A stretch of DNA of 31,288 nt, taken from positions 1 through 31,288 of the forward strand of contig CAJPPK010000019.1 of assembly GCA_905372565.1 (NCBI GenBank), written 5' to 3'. Below, piece after piece: positions 6,010 to 13,852 of the stretch. Both the position numbers and the translations under genes were made by a program. Under the pieces are notes generated by a model. That model was not told the DNA's origin and did no database searches. It was given only the letters and a program-made list of their open reading frames with translations. The stretch comes from an uncultured Porphyromonas sp. GTDB lineage: Bacteria > Bacteroidota > Bacteroidia > Bacteroidales > Porphyromonadaceae. How positions within the stretch are numbered: position 1 is the first letter of the stretch; the number at the start of each line of letters is the position of its first letter.

Positions 6010-7368
6010 ATGATACGACTATTCAACCGTCACCTCGGCCTACTCGCCCTCACAGCAAGCCTTGCTCTGACGACGCTATCTGCACAGGAGCGCCTCAGCC
6101 TAGAGGACTGCCGCGAGCGAGCTAAGACCCAGAGTCGCCTCCTCCAGCAGCGAGACCAAGACATCGCTGCTGCCCACGCCCGCAAACAGGAGGTATTCAC
6201 CAAGTTCTTCCCCCAAGTTTCCGCTCGAGGGATCTATCTCCACATGCAGAAGGAGCTCCACCTGATCAACTGGGATCAGCCCCTAGGTAGCTTCAACTTC
6301 CTCATCCCTGACCGCCTGCGTCATCTCGGGACGATCGACCTGCGTAACGTCTATGTGGCTAACATCACTGCCATTCAGCCCATCTTCCTCGGAGGACGTA
6401 TCCGCAGCGGATACCAGATGGCCTCTCTCGCCGAGAAGCTCCAGACCGAACTACGTGCCACGACCGCTACGGAGGTGGAGAACAAGGTCGATGAAGCCTA
6501 CTGGCAGGTCGTCTCCCTCGTCAGCAAGGAGAAGCTCCTCAACCAGCTCGTCTCCCTCCTAGAGCAGACCGTGAAGAACGTAGATGCCTCGATCGAGGCC
6601 GGTGTAGCGACCAAGGCCGACGGGCTCTCCGTACGCACGAAGCTCAGCGAAGCCGAGGTCAAGCGCAGTCAGGTCATCAACGGACTCCAGCTCTCCAAGA
6701 TGCTCCTAGCTGACCTCTGTGGCTTGGACGAGGACACTCCCTTCACCCTCGCTGATGAGACCACCCTAGAGCTCACCTTACCTAGCCAAACTAGTCATGC
6801 TGACGAAGATCTCACACTAGCCATAGAGCGCCGTAGTGAGATACGCTCCCTGCGCCTAGTAGACAGCATCTATCGCAAGCGTGTCAGCCTAGAGTCTTCC
6901 TCTCTCCTCCCGAAGGTCTATGGCTTCGCCTCCTACTCGGCGACCAACCCTAATTCCTTCAACGGGCAGAAGAAGGAGTTCGGCGGACAGTACTACCTAG
7001 GTCTCATGCTCGAGGTCCCCATCTCTGACCTCTTCTCCGGAAGCTTCCGTAGACGTACAGCACAGGCAGAGCACCGAGCGAAGCAACTAGAGCTCGCCGA
7101 GGCTCGCTCCAAGATCAGCCTACAGATGAAGCAAGCCCTGCGCAAGGCAGACGACGCTCGTCGCTCCTATGACGCTGCGATGAAGGCCGTAGCCATGGCC
7201 CGTGAGAATATGCGCTACGCTAAGGTCGGCTATGAGGAGGGCGTCATCCCGCTCCTCAACTATACGATGGCACAGACCGCCTGGATGAGTGCGCAGGATA
7301 GCCTCATCGATGCCCAGATCCAAGTCCTACTGAGCGAAAGTAAGCTCAAAAGTATCCTTGCCCTTTAA
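6010..7368 (+). CDS. TolC-like outer-membrane efflux protein
   Basis: A 452-aa outer-membrane channel of the OEP/TolC family that provides the exit duct for an efflux or type I-like pump. Residues 1-25 are a signal peptide ending LSAQ. The mature protein begins with the typical LSLEDCRERAKTQSR helix. Two OEP repeats follow (about 30-240 and 265-452), rich in long amphipathic helices such as EVENKVDEAYWQVVSLVSKE, with the usual beta-strand insertions (for example VYGFASYSATNPNSFNGQ). Length is normal for the family. It lies between the HU-like gene (6-nt gap) and the HlyD gene (27-nt gap), as expected for a three-part export system. Confidence 0.93.
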   Translation: MIRLFNRHLGLLALTASLALTTLSAQERLSLEDCRERAKTQSRLLQQRDQDIAAAHARKQEVFTKFFPQVSARGIYLHMQKELHLINWDQPLGSFNFLIPDRLRHLGTIDLRNVYVANITAIQPIFLGGRIRSGYQMASLAEKLQTELRATTATEVENKVDEAYWQVVSLVSKEKLLNQLVSLLEQTVKNVDASIEAGVATKADGLSVRTKLSEAEVKRSQVINGLQLSKMLLADLCGLDEDTPFTLADETTLELTLPSQTSHADEDLTLAIERRSEIRSLRLVDSIYRKRVSLESSSLLPKVYGFASYSATNPNSFNGQKKEFGGQYYLGLMLEVPISDLFSGSFRRRTAQAEHRAKQLELAEARSKISLQMKQALRKADDARRSYDAAMKAVAMARENMRYAKVGYEEGVIPLLNYTMAQTAWMSAQDSLIDAQIQVLLSESKLKSILAL

Positions 7369-7395
7369 TCCCGTATCCCCATCACCTATATTCAT

Positions 7396-8430
7396 ATGAA
7401 TACTGAAGAAAAGAAGACCACAGTAGCCCCAGAGGTCTCCCCCTCCGCCCGCAAGAGCATCCTGCTCGGTGTCGGACTTGTGGTCGTAGCGATGATCCTC
7501 CTAGCTCTCTCGGGCTACGTCTTCTTCTCCCCGAAGGAAGATCCCGTGACGGGGCAAGTCGAGGTCGATGAGATCCGTATCGCTGGGAAAGTACCAGGAC
7601 GCATCACCGAGTTCCTCGTAGAGGAGGGACAGCTGGTGCATGCTGGCGACACCCTCGTCCGCATCTACTCCCCCGAGGTGCTAGCCAAGCTCGAGCAGGC
7701 ACAGGCCGCACGTAGTGCTGCCGAGGCACAGAGTCAAAAGGCACAGGTCGGCGCACGCAAGGAGCAGAAGGAGGGTGCCTATGAGCTGTGGCAGAAGGCT
7801 AAGGCTGGGTTAGAAGTAGCAGAGAAGAGCTTCGCCCGTGTCGAGCGCCTCTATAAGGAGGGTGTTCTCCCCGCACAGAAGTACGATGAGGCTACCGCCC
7901 AGCTACGTGCTATGCAAGCCACCGAGCGTGCCGCTCGTAGCCAATATGATATGGCGATCAATGGCGCTCAGCGTGAAGATAAATGGGCTGCCCAGGCTCT
8001 CGTAGAGCGTGCTTCAGGTGCCGTGAGCGAAGTGAATGCTTACCTGAAAGAGGGAGCACTCGTAGCCCCCATCGACGGACGCATCTCCGAGATCTTCCCC
8101 CATCGTGGGGAGCTCATTGGCACTGGGGCACCGATCCTCAGCATCGCAGATGACCGTGCAGCACGTGTCATCTTCTCGATCCGTGAGGATCGCCTAGCCA
8201 CCCTCCGCCTAGGGAGTAAGCTCACCGCCACAATACCCGCTCTAGGTGGTAAGGCTATCACCGTACAGGTCTCCAAGATCAAGGATATGGGTAGCTATGC
8301 TACTTGGAAGGCTACGAAGCCCCGAGACACACATGACCTACGTACCTTCGAGGTCACAGCCCGCCCCGAGAAAGCTATCGAAGGGCTTCTCCCAGGGATG
8401 ACCATCGTCTTGGATAAGGGACAGATCTAA
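7396..8430 (+). CDS. HlyD/EmrA-like membrane fusion protein
   Basis: A 344-aa periplasmic adaptor that links the inner-membrane permeases to the TolC-like channel. It has a cytoplasmic N-terminus, one membrane segment at ~21-44 (ILLGVGLVVVAMILLALSGY), a lipoyl-like half at ~52-92 (GKVPGRITEFLVEEGQLVHAGD), a long alpha-helical hairpin at ~93-210 rich in Ala, Glu, Lys and Gln, the second lipoyl half (GALVAPIDGRISEIFPHRGE) and a beta-barrel domain to the C-terminus. The arrangement resembles YhiI/EmrA. Its TAA stop overlaps the ATG of the next permease gene by one base, which indicates translational coupling. Confidence 0.93.
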   Translation: MNTEEKKTTVAPEVSPSARKSILLGVGLVVVAMILLALSGYVFFSPKEDPVTGQVEVDEIRIAGKVPGRITEFLVEEGQLVHAGDTLVRIYSPEVLAKLEQAQAARSAAEAQSQKAQVGARKEQKEGAYELWQKAKAGLEVAEKSFARVERLYKEGVLPAQKYDEATAQLRAMQATERAARSQYDMAINGAQREDKWAAQALVERASGAVSEVNAYLKEGALVAPIDGRISEIFPHRGELIGTGAPILSIADDRAARVIFSIREDRLATLRLGSKLTATIPALGGKAITVQVSKIKDMGSYATWKATKPRDTHDLRTFEVTARPEKAIEGLLPGMTIVLDKGQI

Positions 8431-9602
8431 TGAAAGCCTCCGCAACTAGCTTTGGAGCGGAGCTAAGACATCGATGGCGAGAGCTCTTTCGTCAGCCCCT
8501 CGCACTCTTCTCGATCTTCTTAGTGCCACTCCTGTCCTCCTTCCTGCTCCTCTACATGATGGAGCGTGGGCTACCTACAGATATGCCGGTAGCTGTCGTG
8601 AACGAGGATCACTCCGCTAGCTCCCGAGCTATCGTACGCACCCTCGATGCCTTCCAGAGCACGCACGTCGCACTCGAAGCTAACAGCATGCCCGAGGCAC
8701 TCGCTGCGATGCGTCGTGGGGAAGTCTACGGGATCTACCATATCCCTCCCGGTCTCCAAGCCAAGGCTGGCTCTAGTCGCCAGCCCAAGATCCACTATTA
8801 CACCAATAGTGCCTACCTCATGGCAGGGAGCTTTGTCTTCCGTGACATGAAGATGCTCTCCGAGCTAGTCTCTGCGAAGGTGGGACTCCTCACAGGCCAA
8901 GCACGAGGTAAGACGGAGGAGGAGATCCTCGCTACTATCCAGCCCATCGCTGTACGCTCCGAGGTGATGAGTAACCCTTGGCTCAACTACGCAGCCTACC
9001 TGACGACGACGATCCTGCCAGGCTTACTCCAGCTGATGATCTTCCTCTATACCGCCTACTCCATCGGCAGAGAAGTGAAGCGAGGTACAGCCCAGCAGTG
9101 GCTACAGCGGAATGATGGATCTATCGCTCGCTCCCTGCTGACGAAGCTCCTACCGCAGACAGCATGCTTCCTTATGGTAGGCTGGGGTATTCAGCTCATC
9201 CTCTACATAGGCATGGGCTACCCTCTACAAGCGGGAGGATGGACGATGGCTCTGGCTATGCTCCTACTCGTCCTATCGGCTCAGGCTTTGGCGATCTTCT
9301 TCTTCGCTCTCATCCCCACCGTCAGAATGGCGATGAGTCTAAGTAGCCTGCTAGGGATGCTCTCCTTCTCCATCTCGGGGATGAGTGTCCCCGTTAGCTC
9401 GATGATAGCGCCTATGCAAGCGCTATCATTTATCTTCCCTCTCCGCTACTATTATAATATAGGTATCAGTCAGGCTCTACTCGGGGCTCCATGGCTGGAG
9501 GCTCTCCCCTACTACCTCGGACTCACAGCCTTCCTCCTGCTCCCGATCCTCTTACTTCCTCGGCTGAAGCGCTACCTGATCGAAGTCCCCTATCTCCCCT
9601 AA
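8430..9602 (+). CDS. ABC-2 type permease, first copy
   Basis: A 390-aa inner-membrane subunit of the YhhJ/YbhS-like ABC-2 group. One membrane segment lies at ~23-44 (LALFSIFLVPLLSSFLLLYM), then a large extracytoplasmic domain (~45-185, with the typical PVAVVNEDHSASSRAIVRTL start), then five further membrane segments after ~187, including the GREVKRGTAQQWL cytoplasmic loop that normally contacts the ATPase. It overlaps the HlyD gene by 1 nt and is 11 nt before a second permease, so the two probably form a heterodimer. Substrates in this group include drugs and lipophilic compounds; the real one is unknown. The ATP-binding partner is not in this operon. Confidence 0.9.
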   Translation: MKASATSFGAELRHRWRELFRQPLALFSIFLVPLLSSFLLLYMMERGLPTDMPVAVVNEDHSASSRAIVRTLDAFQSTHVALEANSMPEALAAMRRGEVYGIYHIPPGLQAKAGSSRQPKIHYYTNSAYLMAGSFVFRDMKMLSELVSAKVGLLTGQARGKTEEEILATIQPIAVRSEVMSNPWLNYAAYLTTTILPGLLQLMIFLYTAYSIGREVKRGTAQQWLQRNDGSIARSLLTKLLPQTACFLMVGWGIQLILYIGMGYPLQAGGWTMALAMLLLVLSAQALAIFFFALIPTVRMAMSLSSLLGMLSFSISGMSVPVSSMIAPMQALSFIFPLRYYYNIGISQALLGAPWLEALPYYLGLTAFLLLPILLLPRLKRYLIEVPYLP

Positions 9603-9613
9603 GCCCCTGACGT

Positions 9614-10813
9614 ATGACTATTCTTCAATCGATGAAGCTACGCCTCACAGATCTGTGGGTGACCTACTGTCGGGAGTGGCGAGCGATCTTGGCTGATAAA
9701 GGCGTGATGCTCTTCTTCTTTGTTGTGCCCTTCATCTATCCCTTCCTTTACTCAGCGCTGTATGGGAACGAAGGGGTACGAGAGTCTCCTCTAGTCGTCG
9801 TAGATAAAAGCTCCTCGGCGCTCTCTCGGGAGTTCGCTCGCCGTGTCGATGCTAGTCCTGACGTAGCTGTAGTAGCGCACGTCTCGACGGAGAGTGAGGC
9901 CTATTCGCTGGTCGCATCAGAGAAGGCATATGGCATCCTCGTTATCCCCGAGGACTTCAGTAAGCACTTGGAGCAAGGGCGACAAGCACAGGTGAACCTT
10001 CACACCACCTTCGCTGCCGCACTTTACTATAAGGCCTATTCTCTTGCCACAGCTGAAGTCGCCCTAACGATGGGGAGGGAAATAGAAGCGCGTCGCCACC
10101 CCAATGCTTCGACCGAAGCCACACAAATAGCCGTTCGACCTATCGAGAGTGAGTGGATCACTCCCTATAACCCCCAGAGTGGCTTCCAGGGCTTCCTCCT
10201 ACCAGGCATCTTGGTGCTCATCCTACAGCAGACGCTACTCCTAGGAGTCTCGATGCTACGAGGTACCGAGTGGGAGAAAGGAGCACGTCACTTCTACTAC
10301 CCAAGGGTCGGTGGACACTATGTCAGCCTGATGCGCCTCTTCCTGGGGCGAGCGCTATGCTACCTGACGATCTATGGGGTCGTCTCCTGCTTTGTCTTGG
10401 TACTAGCACCTCAGATCTTTGGCCTACCCCAGCTGACAGACTTCGTGAGCTACCTAGCTCTCCTCCTGCCACTGCTCCTGAGTATGACGTTCTTCGCCTG
10501 CTTCTGGGGGCTCTTTGCTCGTAGTAGAGAGACCTCAATGCTGGTGTGGGTTTGGACGTCTGTTCCTTTCCTCTTCCTCACGGGACTCTCTTGGCCTCTC
10601 TCTGCCATCCCTGCCCCATTGAAGGCTCTCGGCTACCTGATCCCTTCGACACCTGGGGTACAAGCCTTCGTAGCTATCAACAGCATGGGAGCTAGTCTTC
10701 ATGAGATCCTACCTCAGTATCTGACACTCTGGATCCAGGCCTTGGCCTACTTGGCACTCTGCGTCATCTATCAGCGCTATCTCCTCCGGAAAGTAGAGGA
10801 TCCTGCGGAGTAG
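9614..10813 (+). CDS. ABC-2 type permease, second copy
   Basis: A 399-aa paralogue of the preceding permease with the same plan: a membrane anchor at ~32-52 (VMLFFFVVPFIYPFLYSALY), an extracytoplasmic domain starting SPLVVVDKSSSALSREFARR, and a C-terminal block of five membrane helices after ~190. The loop MLRGTEWEKGARHFYYPRV, after the second membrane helix, is equivalent to GREVKRGTAQQWL in the first copy. It is the last gene of the operon; the palindromic terminator at 10843-10893 follows 29 bp later. Two tandem permeases fit a heterodimeric transmembrane core. Function depends on an ATPase encoded elsewhere, unless the system works in a way not yet described. Confidence 0.9.
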   Translation: MTILQSMKLRLTDLWVTYCREWRAILADKGVMLFFFVVPFIYPFLYSALYGNEGVRESPLVVVDKSSSALSREFARRVDASPDVAVVAHVSTESEAYSLVASEKAYGILVIPEDFSKHLEQGRQAQVNLHTTFAAALYYKAYSLATAEVALTMGREIEARRHPNASTEATQIAVRPIESEWITPYNPQSGFQGFLLPGILVLILQQTLLLGVSMLRGTEWEKGARHFYYPRVGGHYVSLMRLFLGRALCYLTIYGVVSCFVLVLAPQIFGLPQLTDFVSYLALLLPLLLSMTFFACFWGLFARSRETSMLVWVWTSVPFLFLTGLSWPLSAIPAPLKALGYLIPSTPGVQAFVAINSMGASLHEILPQYLTLWIQALAYLALCVIYQRYLLRKVEDPAE

Positions 10814-10842
10814 CCCTCCGATAGATTGATCTCCCTTCACAC

Positions 10843-10893
10843 GAAACAGCGACCGCCTAGCATCCGTGACGGATACTAGGCGGTCGCTGTTTC
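10843..10893. terminator. Bidirectional terminator between convergent operons
   Basis: An almost perfect 24-bp stem with one mismatch and a 1-3-nt loop sits between the stop codons of the converging ABC-2 operon (10813) and BASS transporter gene (10916). GTTTCC follows on the plus strand. The position and symmetry suit termination from both sides. Confidence 0.85.
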
Positions 10894-10915
10894 CATCTAG
10901 CTTGTACGAGGAGCA

Positions 10916-11824
10916 CTAACTCTTTGCTCGTACCGAACGACTCATATAGTAGGTTAGGAAGAAGTTTTGCCAAGCGATATAGCCTGCGATCCCTGGAGCC
11001 ACCAAGGGATGCAAAAAGGAGATACAAAGCCAAAGAGTAAGCGCTGTATTCTTCTGCCCCAAGGCCTGTCGGCAGGAAACCTCCTCGATGCCAATACGCG
11101 ATGCTAGGCAGCGCCCCAAGGTAAACTGCACCGCACAGGCGATGAAGCCCACCGCAAAAGAAGCGATCAAGAGCCCTCCCCCAATCTTCCCTTCTTCTAC
11201 CACAAAGGATACCGCCTTCCCTAGGATAAAGATCAGTGACGAGAGCCATAGCCAATAGGTCAGCTTGCGCTGTGGCTGAGGCGTCTTGCCTCGCCAGTGC
11301 ATAATCCCTCGGACTAACCAAGCCAAGGCAATCGGTAGGAGTACCATCTTACCGACCAGGAGGGCGACCTGCCCCGATAGCTCCCAGAAGGGCACTTCTA
11401 CTCCCTCCGCTTGCAGCAGAGGGAGTAGCAAGGGAGCCACTAGACACAGTAAGCCATGTGTCAGGAGGGTATAGCCCGTAGCAAAGCCCGTATCTCCATT
11501 CATCAAGCTAGTCATCGCCCCTGCAGCCGTAGCCGCTGGAGCGAGGAAGCACATCCCTAGACTCAAAGCAATCTCCCTATTCCATAGACTAAGTAGCGCA
11601 TAGAGGCTCGCCCCAAGACCTAGCTGGAGGAGATACAGCAGGAAGTGCTTCGGGCGTGGTAGTGCCTGCCTTGGGGACAAGTTCAGCACCGCAAAGAAAA
11701 GCATGGAGGCGATGATCCACGGCAAGACAGCTGCATAGGGCGCCGTCCACTGCCAACACAAGATCCCCGTAGTGATAAAGCACAGCGGGGCATACCCTTT
11801 GAGGCGCTGGAGGTTTAGTCTCAT
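10916..11824 (-). CDS. BASS-family (bile acid:Na+ symporter-like) transporter
   Basis: A 302-aa inner-membrane protein with about ten hydrophobic helices and short loops, matching the bile acid:sodium symporter superfamily in length and topology. The two conserved discontinuous-helix motifs are visible: FLAPAATAAGAMTSLMNGD (about 93-111) and the GQKNTALTL segment near 255-263. Bacterial members carry organic anions such as pantoate, bile acids or keto acids with Na+; the substrate here cannot be assigned. It follows the Nudix gene by 9 nt and is likely cotranscribed with it. Confidence 0.82.
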   Translation of the reverse strand: MRLNLQRLKGYAPLCFITTGILCWQWTAPYAAVLPWIIASMLFFAVLNLSPRQALPRPKHFLLYLLQLGLGASLYALLSLWNREIALSLGMCFLAPAATAAGAMTSLMNGDTGFATGYTLLTHGLLCLVAPLLLPLLQAEGVEVPFWELSGQVALLVGKMVLLPIALAWLVRGIMHWRGKTPQPQRKLTYWLWLSSLIFILGKAVSFVVEEGKIGGGLLIASFAVGFIACAVQFTLGRCLASRIGIEEVSCRQALGQKNTALTLWLCISFLHPLVAPGIAGYIAWQNFFLTYYMSRSVRAKS

Positions 11825-11833
11825 CCGTTAGGA

Positions 11834-12370
11834 CTACTTGAGGAGAGCGGGATCAGCAAGGAGCTTCTCCACCCCTTGACGTACCGAGCGCAAGCCAAAT
11901 TCCTCTGCATTCAGCTCACTCAGTGGACGCACGAGGAGCTCTCCGGCATCATCCATCGCTACCGCTCCATCGAAGCTAGCGACACGGACACAGTAGAAGA
12001 GATCCGCCGTATAGACCGTGATCCCCGAATAAGGATAGACATTGGGCAGAGAGAAGCAGAGATGCATCGACTCGGGGCTAAGTCCCGTCTCTTCCTTCAG
12101 TTCCCGTGCTACGGCTTCTTCGACGGTCTCCTCGGGATCAACAAAGCCCCCAGGGAGGTCAAGGGTTCCCTTGGCTGGATCACGAGCACGCCGTACGAGG
12201 AGGAAGCGATCTTCGTGATCCAGCACAAAGCACGCTACCGCCGAAGCGACATTATGGAAGTAGGTCAGGTCACAGCCTGGGCAATGGATAGCACGCCCAT
12301 GGACATGCTCCAGCCCTGCACGCCCACAGCGGGGACAAAAGTTAAAGTCTACTAAAGGATGTGTCAACAT
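11834..12370 (-). CDS. Nudix hydrolase with N-terminal zinc ribbon
   Basis: Probable start is the ATG at 12368-12370, giving 178 aa. A longer reading up to 12433 would run through the terminator of the upstream sugar-kinase gene, so I reject it. Residues 12-33 carry four cysteines (CPRC at 12-15 and CPGC at 30-33), a zinc ribbon like that of NudC/NADH pyrophosphatases. The Nudix box is complete at 75-97 (G-x5-E-x7-REL-x-EE-x-GL), so the enzyme should hydrolyse a nucleoside diphosphate linked to another group, with Mg2+. The family includes NADH, ADP-ribose and related substrates; which one applies here is not clear. It forms a two-gene unit with the BASS transporter. Confidence 0.88.
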   Translation of the reverse strand: MLTHPLVDFNFCPRCGRAGLEHVHGRAIHCPGCDLTYFHNVASAVACFVLDHEDRFLLVRRARDPAKGTLDLPGGFVDPEETVEEAVARELKEETGLSPESMHLCFSLPNVYPYSGITVYTADLFYCVRVASFDGAVAMDDAGELLVRPLSELNAEEFGLRSVRQGVEKLLADPALLK

Positions 12371-12394
12371 AAGCTTTGATAGGGAGAAATCAAT

Positions 12395-12439
12395 AAAAAA
12401 GCCAGCGGTGCTAGCGGAGAGATCCACTGGCACCGCTGG
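12395..12439 (-). terminator. Terminator of the ROK kinase gene
   Basis: On the minus strand a 10-bp stem (12430-12439 with 12402-12411) is followed by a run of six T (12395-12400). It overlaps the region upstream of the Nudix start, which supports the shorter Nudix start at 12370. Confidence 0.85.
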
Positions 12440-12463
12440 GGTAATGGGAGGAAGATCCTAAGA

Positions 12464-13426
12464 CTAGAGTTCCTTAGCTTCCCAGCCAAGCGCACTTGCA
12501 CCAAGCACGGCAGCATCGCTCTCCTTGAGCTGAGAAACGAGTAGACGGGTCTTGCCCTTGTAGATCTGCAGGATGTTCTTCTCCATGTGGTGGCGAATAG
12601 GGTTCATCAGGAGATCTCCAGCCTTCGTCAGACCACCGAAGAAGATGATCGCCTCAGGAGAGGAGAAGGTCACGAAGTCTGCACAAGCCTCACCAAGGAT
12701 AGCCCCCGTGCTCTCGAAGATCTCGAGCGCGAGTGGGTCTCCTACGGAAGCAGCATCGAAGACATCCTTCGAGGTGATTTGGTCAATATCTAGATCACGG
12801 AGCTTGCTCTCATCCGAGCGGATGGTGAGGTACTCACGTGCCGTGCGTGCTACACCCGTGGCGGAAGTATAAGTCTCTAGACAGCCCTGACGACCACAGC
12901 CACACATACGACCATTACGGCGTACGATCATGTGACCAAGCTCACCAGCGAAACCATCATGCCCGTAGACGAGCTGTCCACCGACGACGATACCACTACC
13001 TACTCCTGTACCGAGCGTGATGACGATGAAGTCCTTCATCCCACGTGCTGCGCCGTAGGTCATTTCACCGATAGCGGCCGCATTAGCATCATTGGTCAAG
13101 GCTACGGGGATACCTATACGATCCTGGATCATCTGAGCCAAGGGGATCTTGCCCTTCCAAGGGAGGTTAGGAGCGAACTCGATCGATCCGTTGAAGTAGT
13201 TCCCATTAGGAGCTCCGACACCGATACCATGGATCTTATCCTTACCACCGACTTGGTCGATGAGCATATTAAGTCCTGAGACTAGGTCATTGAGATAGAG
13301 CTCAATGTCATTGTGCGTTCCCGTCTTGATCGAGGCATTGACAACGACATTACCACGAGCGTCTACGACCCCAAAGACAGTATTGGTGCCTCCAAGGTCG
13401 ACGCCGATTACGTAGGGCTTTTCCAT
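12464..13426 (-). CDS. ROK-family sugar kinase (glucokinase-like)
   Basis: A 320-aa cytoplasmic kinase that phosphorylates glucose or a related hexose with ATP. The phosphate-1 motif DLGGTN lies at 10-15, the catalytic pair NDA at 112-114 (Asp113 as the base), the adenosine/phosphate-2 segment GTGVGSG at 139-145, and the ROK zinc signature GELGHM with His165 and CGCGRQGC (Cys175, Cys177, Cys182) is intact. Length is normal. It lies alone between a TATCTTTG element at 13474-13481 and a terminator at 12395-12439, so it is probably its own transcription unit. Glucokinase is the most likely activity, though ROK kinases for N-acetyl sugars share these motifs. Confidence 0.92.
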   Translation of the reverse strand: MEKPYVIGVDLGGTNTVFGVVDARGNVVVNASIKTGTHNDIELYLNDLVSGLNMLIDQVGGKDKIHGIGVGAPNGNYFNGSIEFAPNLPWKGKIPLAQMIQDRIGIPVALTNDANAAAIGEMTYGAARGMKDFIVITLGTGVGSGIVVGGQLVYGHDGFAGELGHMIVRRNGRMCGCGRQGCLETYTSATGVARTAREYLTIRSDESKLRDLDIDQITSKDVFDAASVGDPLALEIFESTGAILGEACADFVTFSSPEAIIFFGGLTKAGDLLMNPIRHHMEKNILQIYKGKTRLLVSQLKESDAAVLGASALGWEAKEL

Positions 13427-13473
13427 TGTGTTGATTGTACTGATTGAGTAAATACTTACTTCTGTTATAAGGA

Positions 13474-13481
13474 CAAAGATA
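13474..13481 (-). promoter_or_regulatory. Possible -7 element of the ROK kinase gene
   Basis: Minus-strand TATCTTTG matches TAnnTTTG exactly, about 48 nt upstream of the kinase start. No TTTG is seen at the expected distance, so the promoter is only partly supported. Confidence 0.45.
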
Positions 13482-13660
13482 ATCGTTTTTCCCAGCCTTT
13501 TAACACTTCCCTATAAGGTCTACTTAGTCCTCTTCCTAACGGAGCTTCATGTGTGCCCCTCAGTACAGGCTAAAAGCCGCTTAGACCACCGCTATTTTCA
13601 CCACCAAAATCACCACCCTGGAAGAACTAGAACACAGACAGTTACATCACGCCCTCGCAG
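13482..13660. other. Intergenic, no supported gene
   Basis: A short open plus-strand frame with protein-like residues (TTKITTLEELEHRQLHHALA) runs into the palindrome at 13661 but has no start codon. Nothing else is recognisable. Confidence 0.4.
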
Positions 13661-13741
13661 ACCCTCAAGTGTTACTACTGTTGCCCCATCAGAGGCACTA
13701 CTGTTGCCTCTGATGGGGCAACAGTAGTGCCTCTTGAGGGT
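13661..13741. repeat. 81-nt palindrome with internal 23-bp repeat
   Basis: A perfect 24-bp inverted repeat (13674-13697 with 13705-13728) closes on a 7-nt loop and is extended by a further 9-bp outer stem (13661-13669 with 13733-13741). ACTACTGTTGCC occurs at 13674 and 13697, exactly 23 bp apart, and again inverted at 13717-13728. It lies between the ROK kinase upstream region and the flippase terminator, with no U-tract. It may be a small mobile palindromic repeat, an RNA structure or a collapsed minisatellite. Confidence 0.9.
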
Positions 13742-13779
13742 TTATACTGTAAACCATTTTTCTCCTTCTCGGGAGACAT

Positions 13780-13822
13780 AAAAAAGCGTACCTCTTGAGA
13801 CCTGAGTCTCAAGAGGTACGCT
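13780..13822 (-). terminator. Terminator of the glnS-to-flippase operon
   Basis: On the minus strand a perfect 16-bp stem (13807-13822 with 13785-13800) and a 6-nt loop are followed by TTTTT. It is 30 bp past the flippase stop. Confidence 0.92.
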
Positions 13823-13852
13823 CGTATCGGGATCTGACGAAGAAGCTAGCTC

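Noticed and set aside
10857..11321. 154-codon minus-strand frame
   Set aside because: It overlaps the BASS transporter in another frame and the terminator, and shows no family motif.
11876..12355. 159-codon plus-strand frame
   Set aside because: It is the antisense shadow of the Nudix gene, whose zinc ribbon and Nudix box are intact.
12932..13279. 115-codon plus-strand frame
   Set aside because: It is antisense to the ROK kinase, which carries complete motifs.
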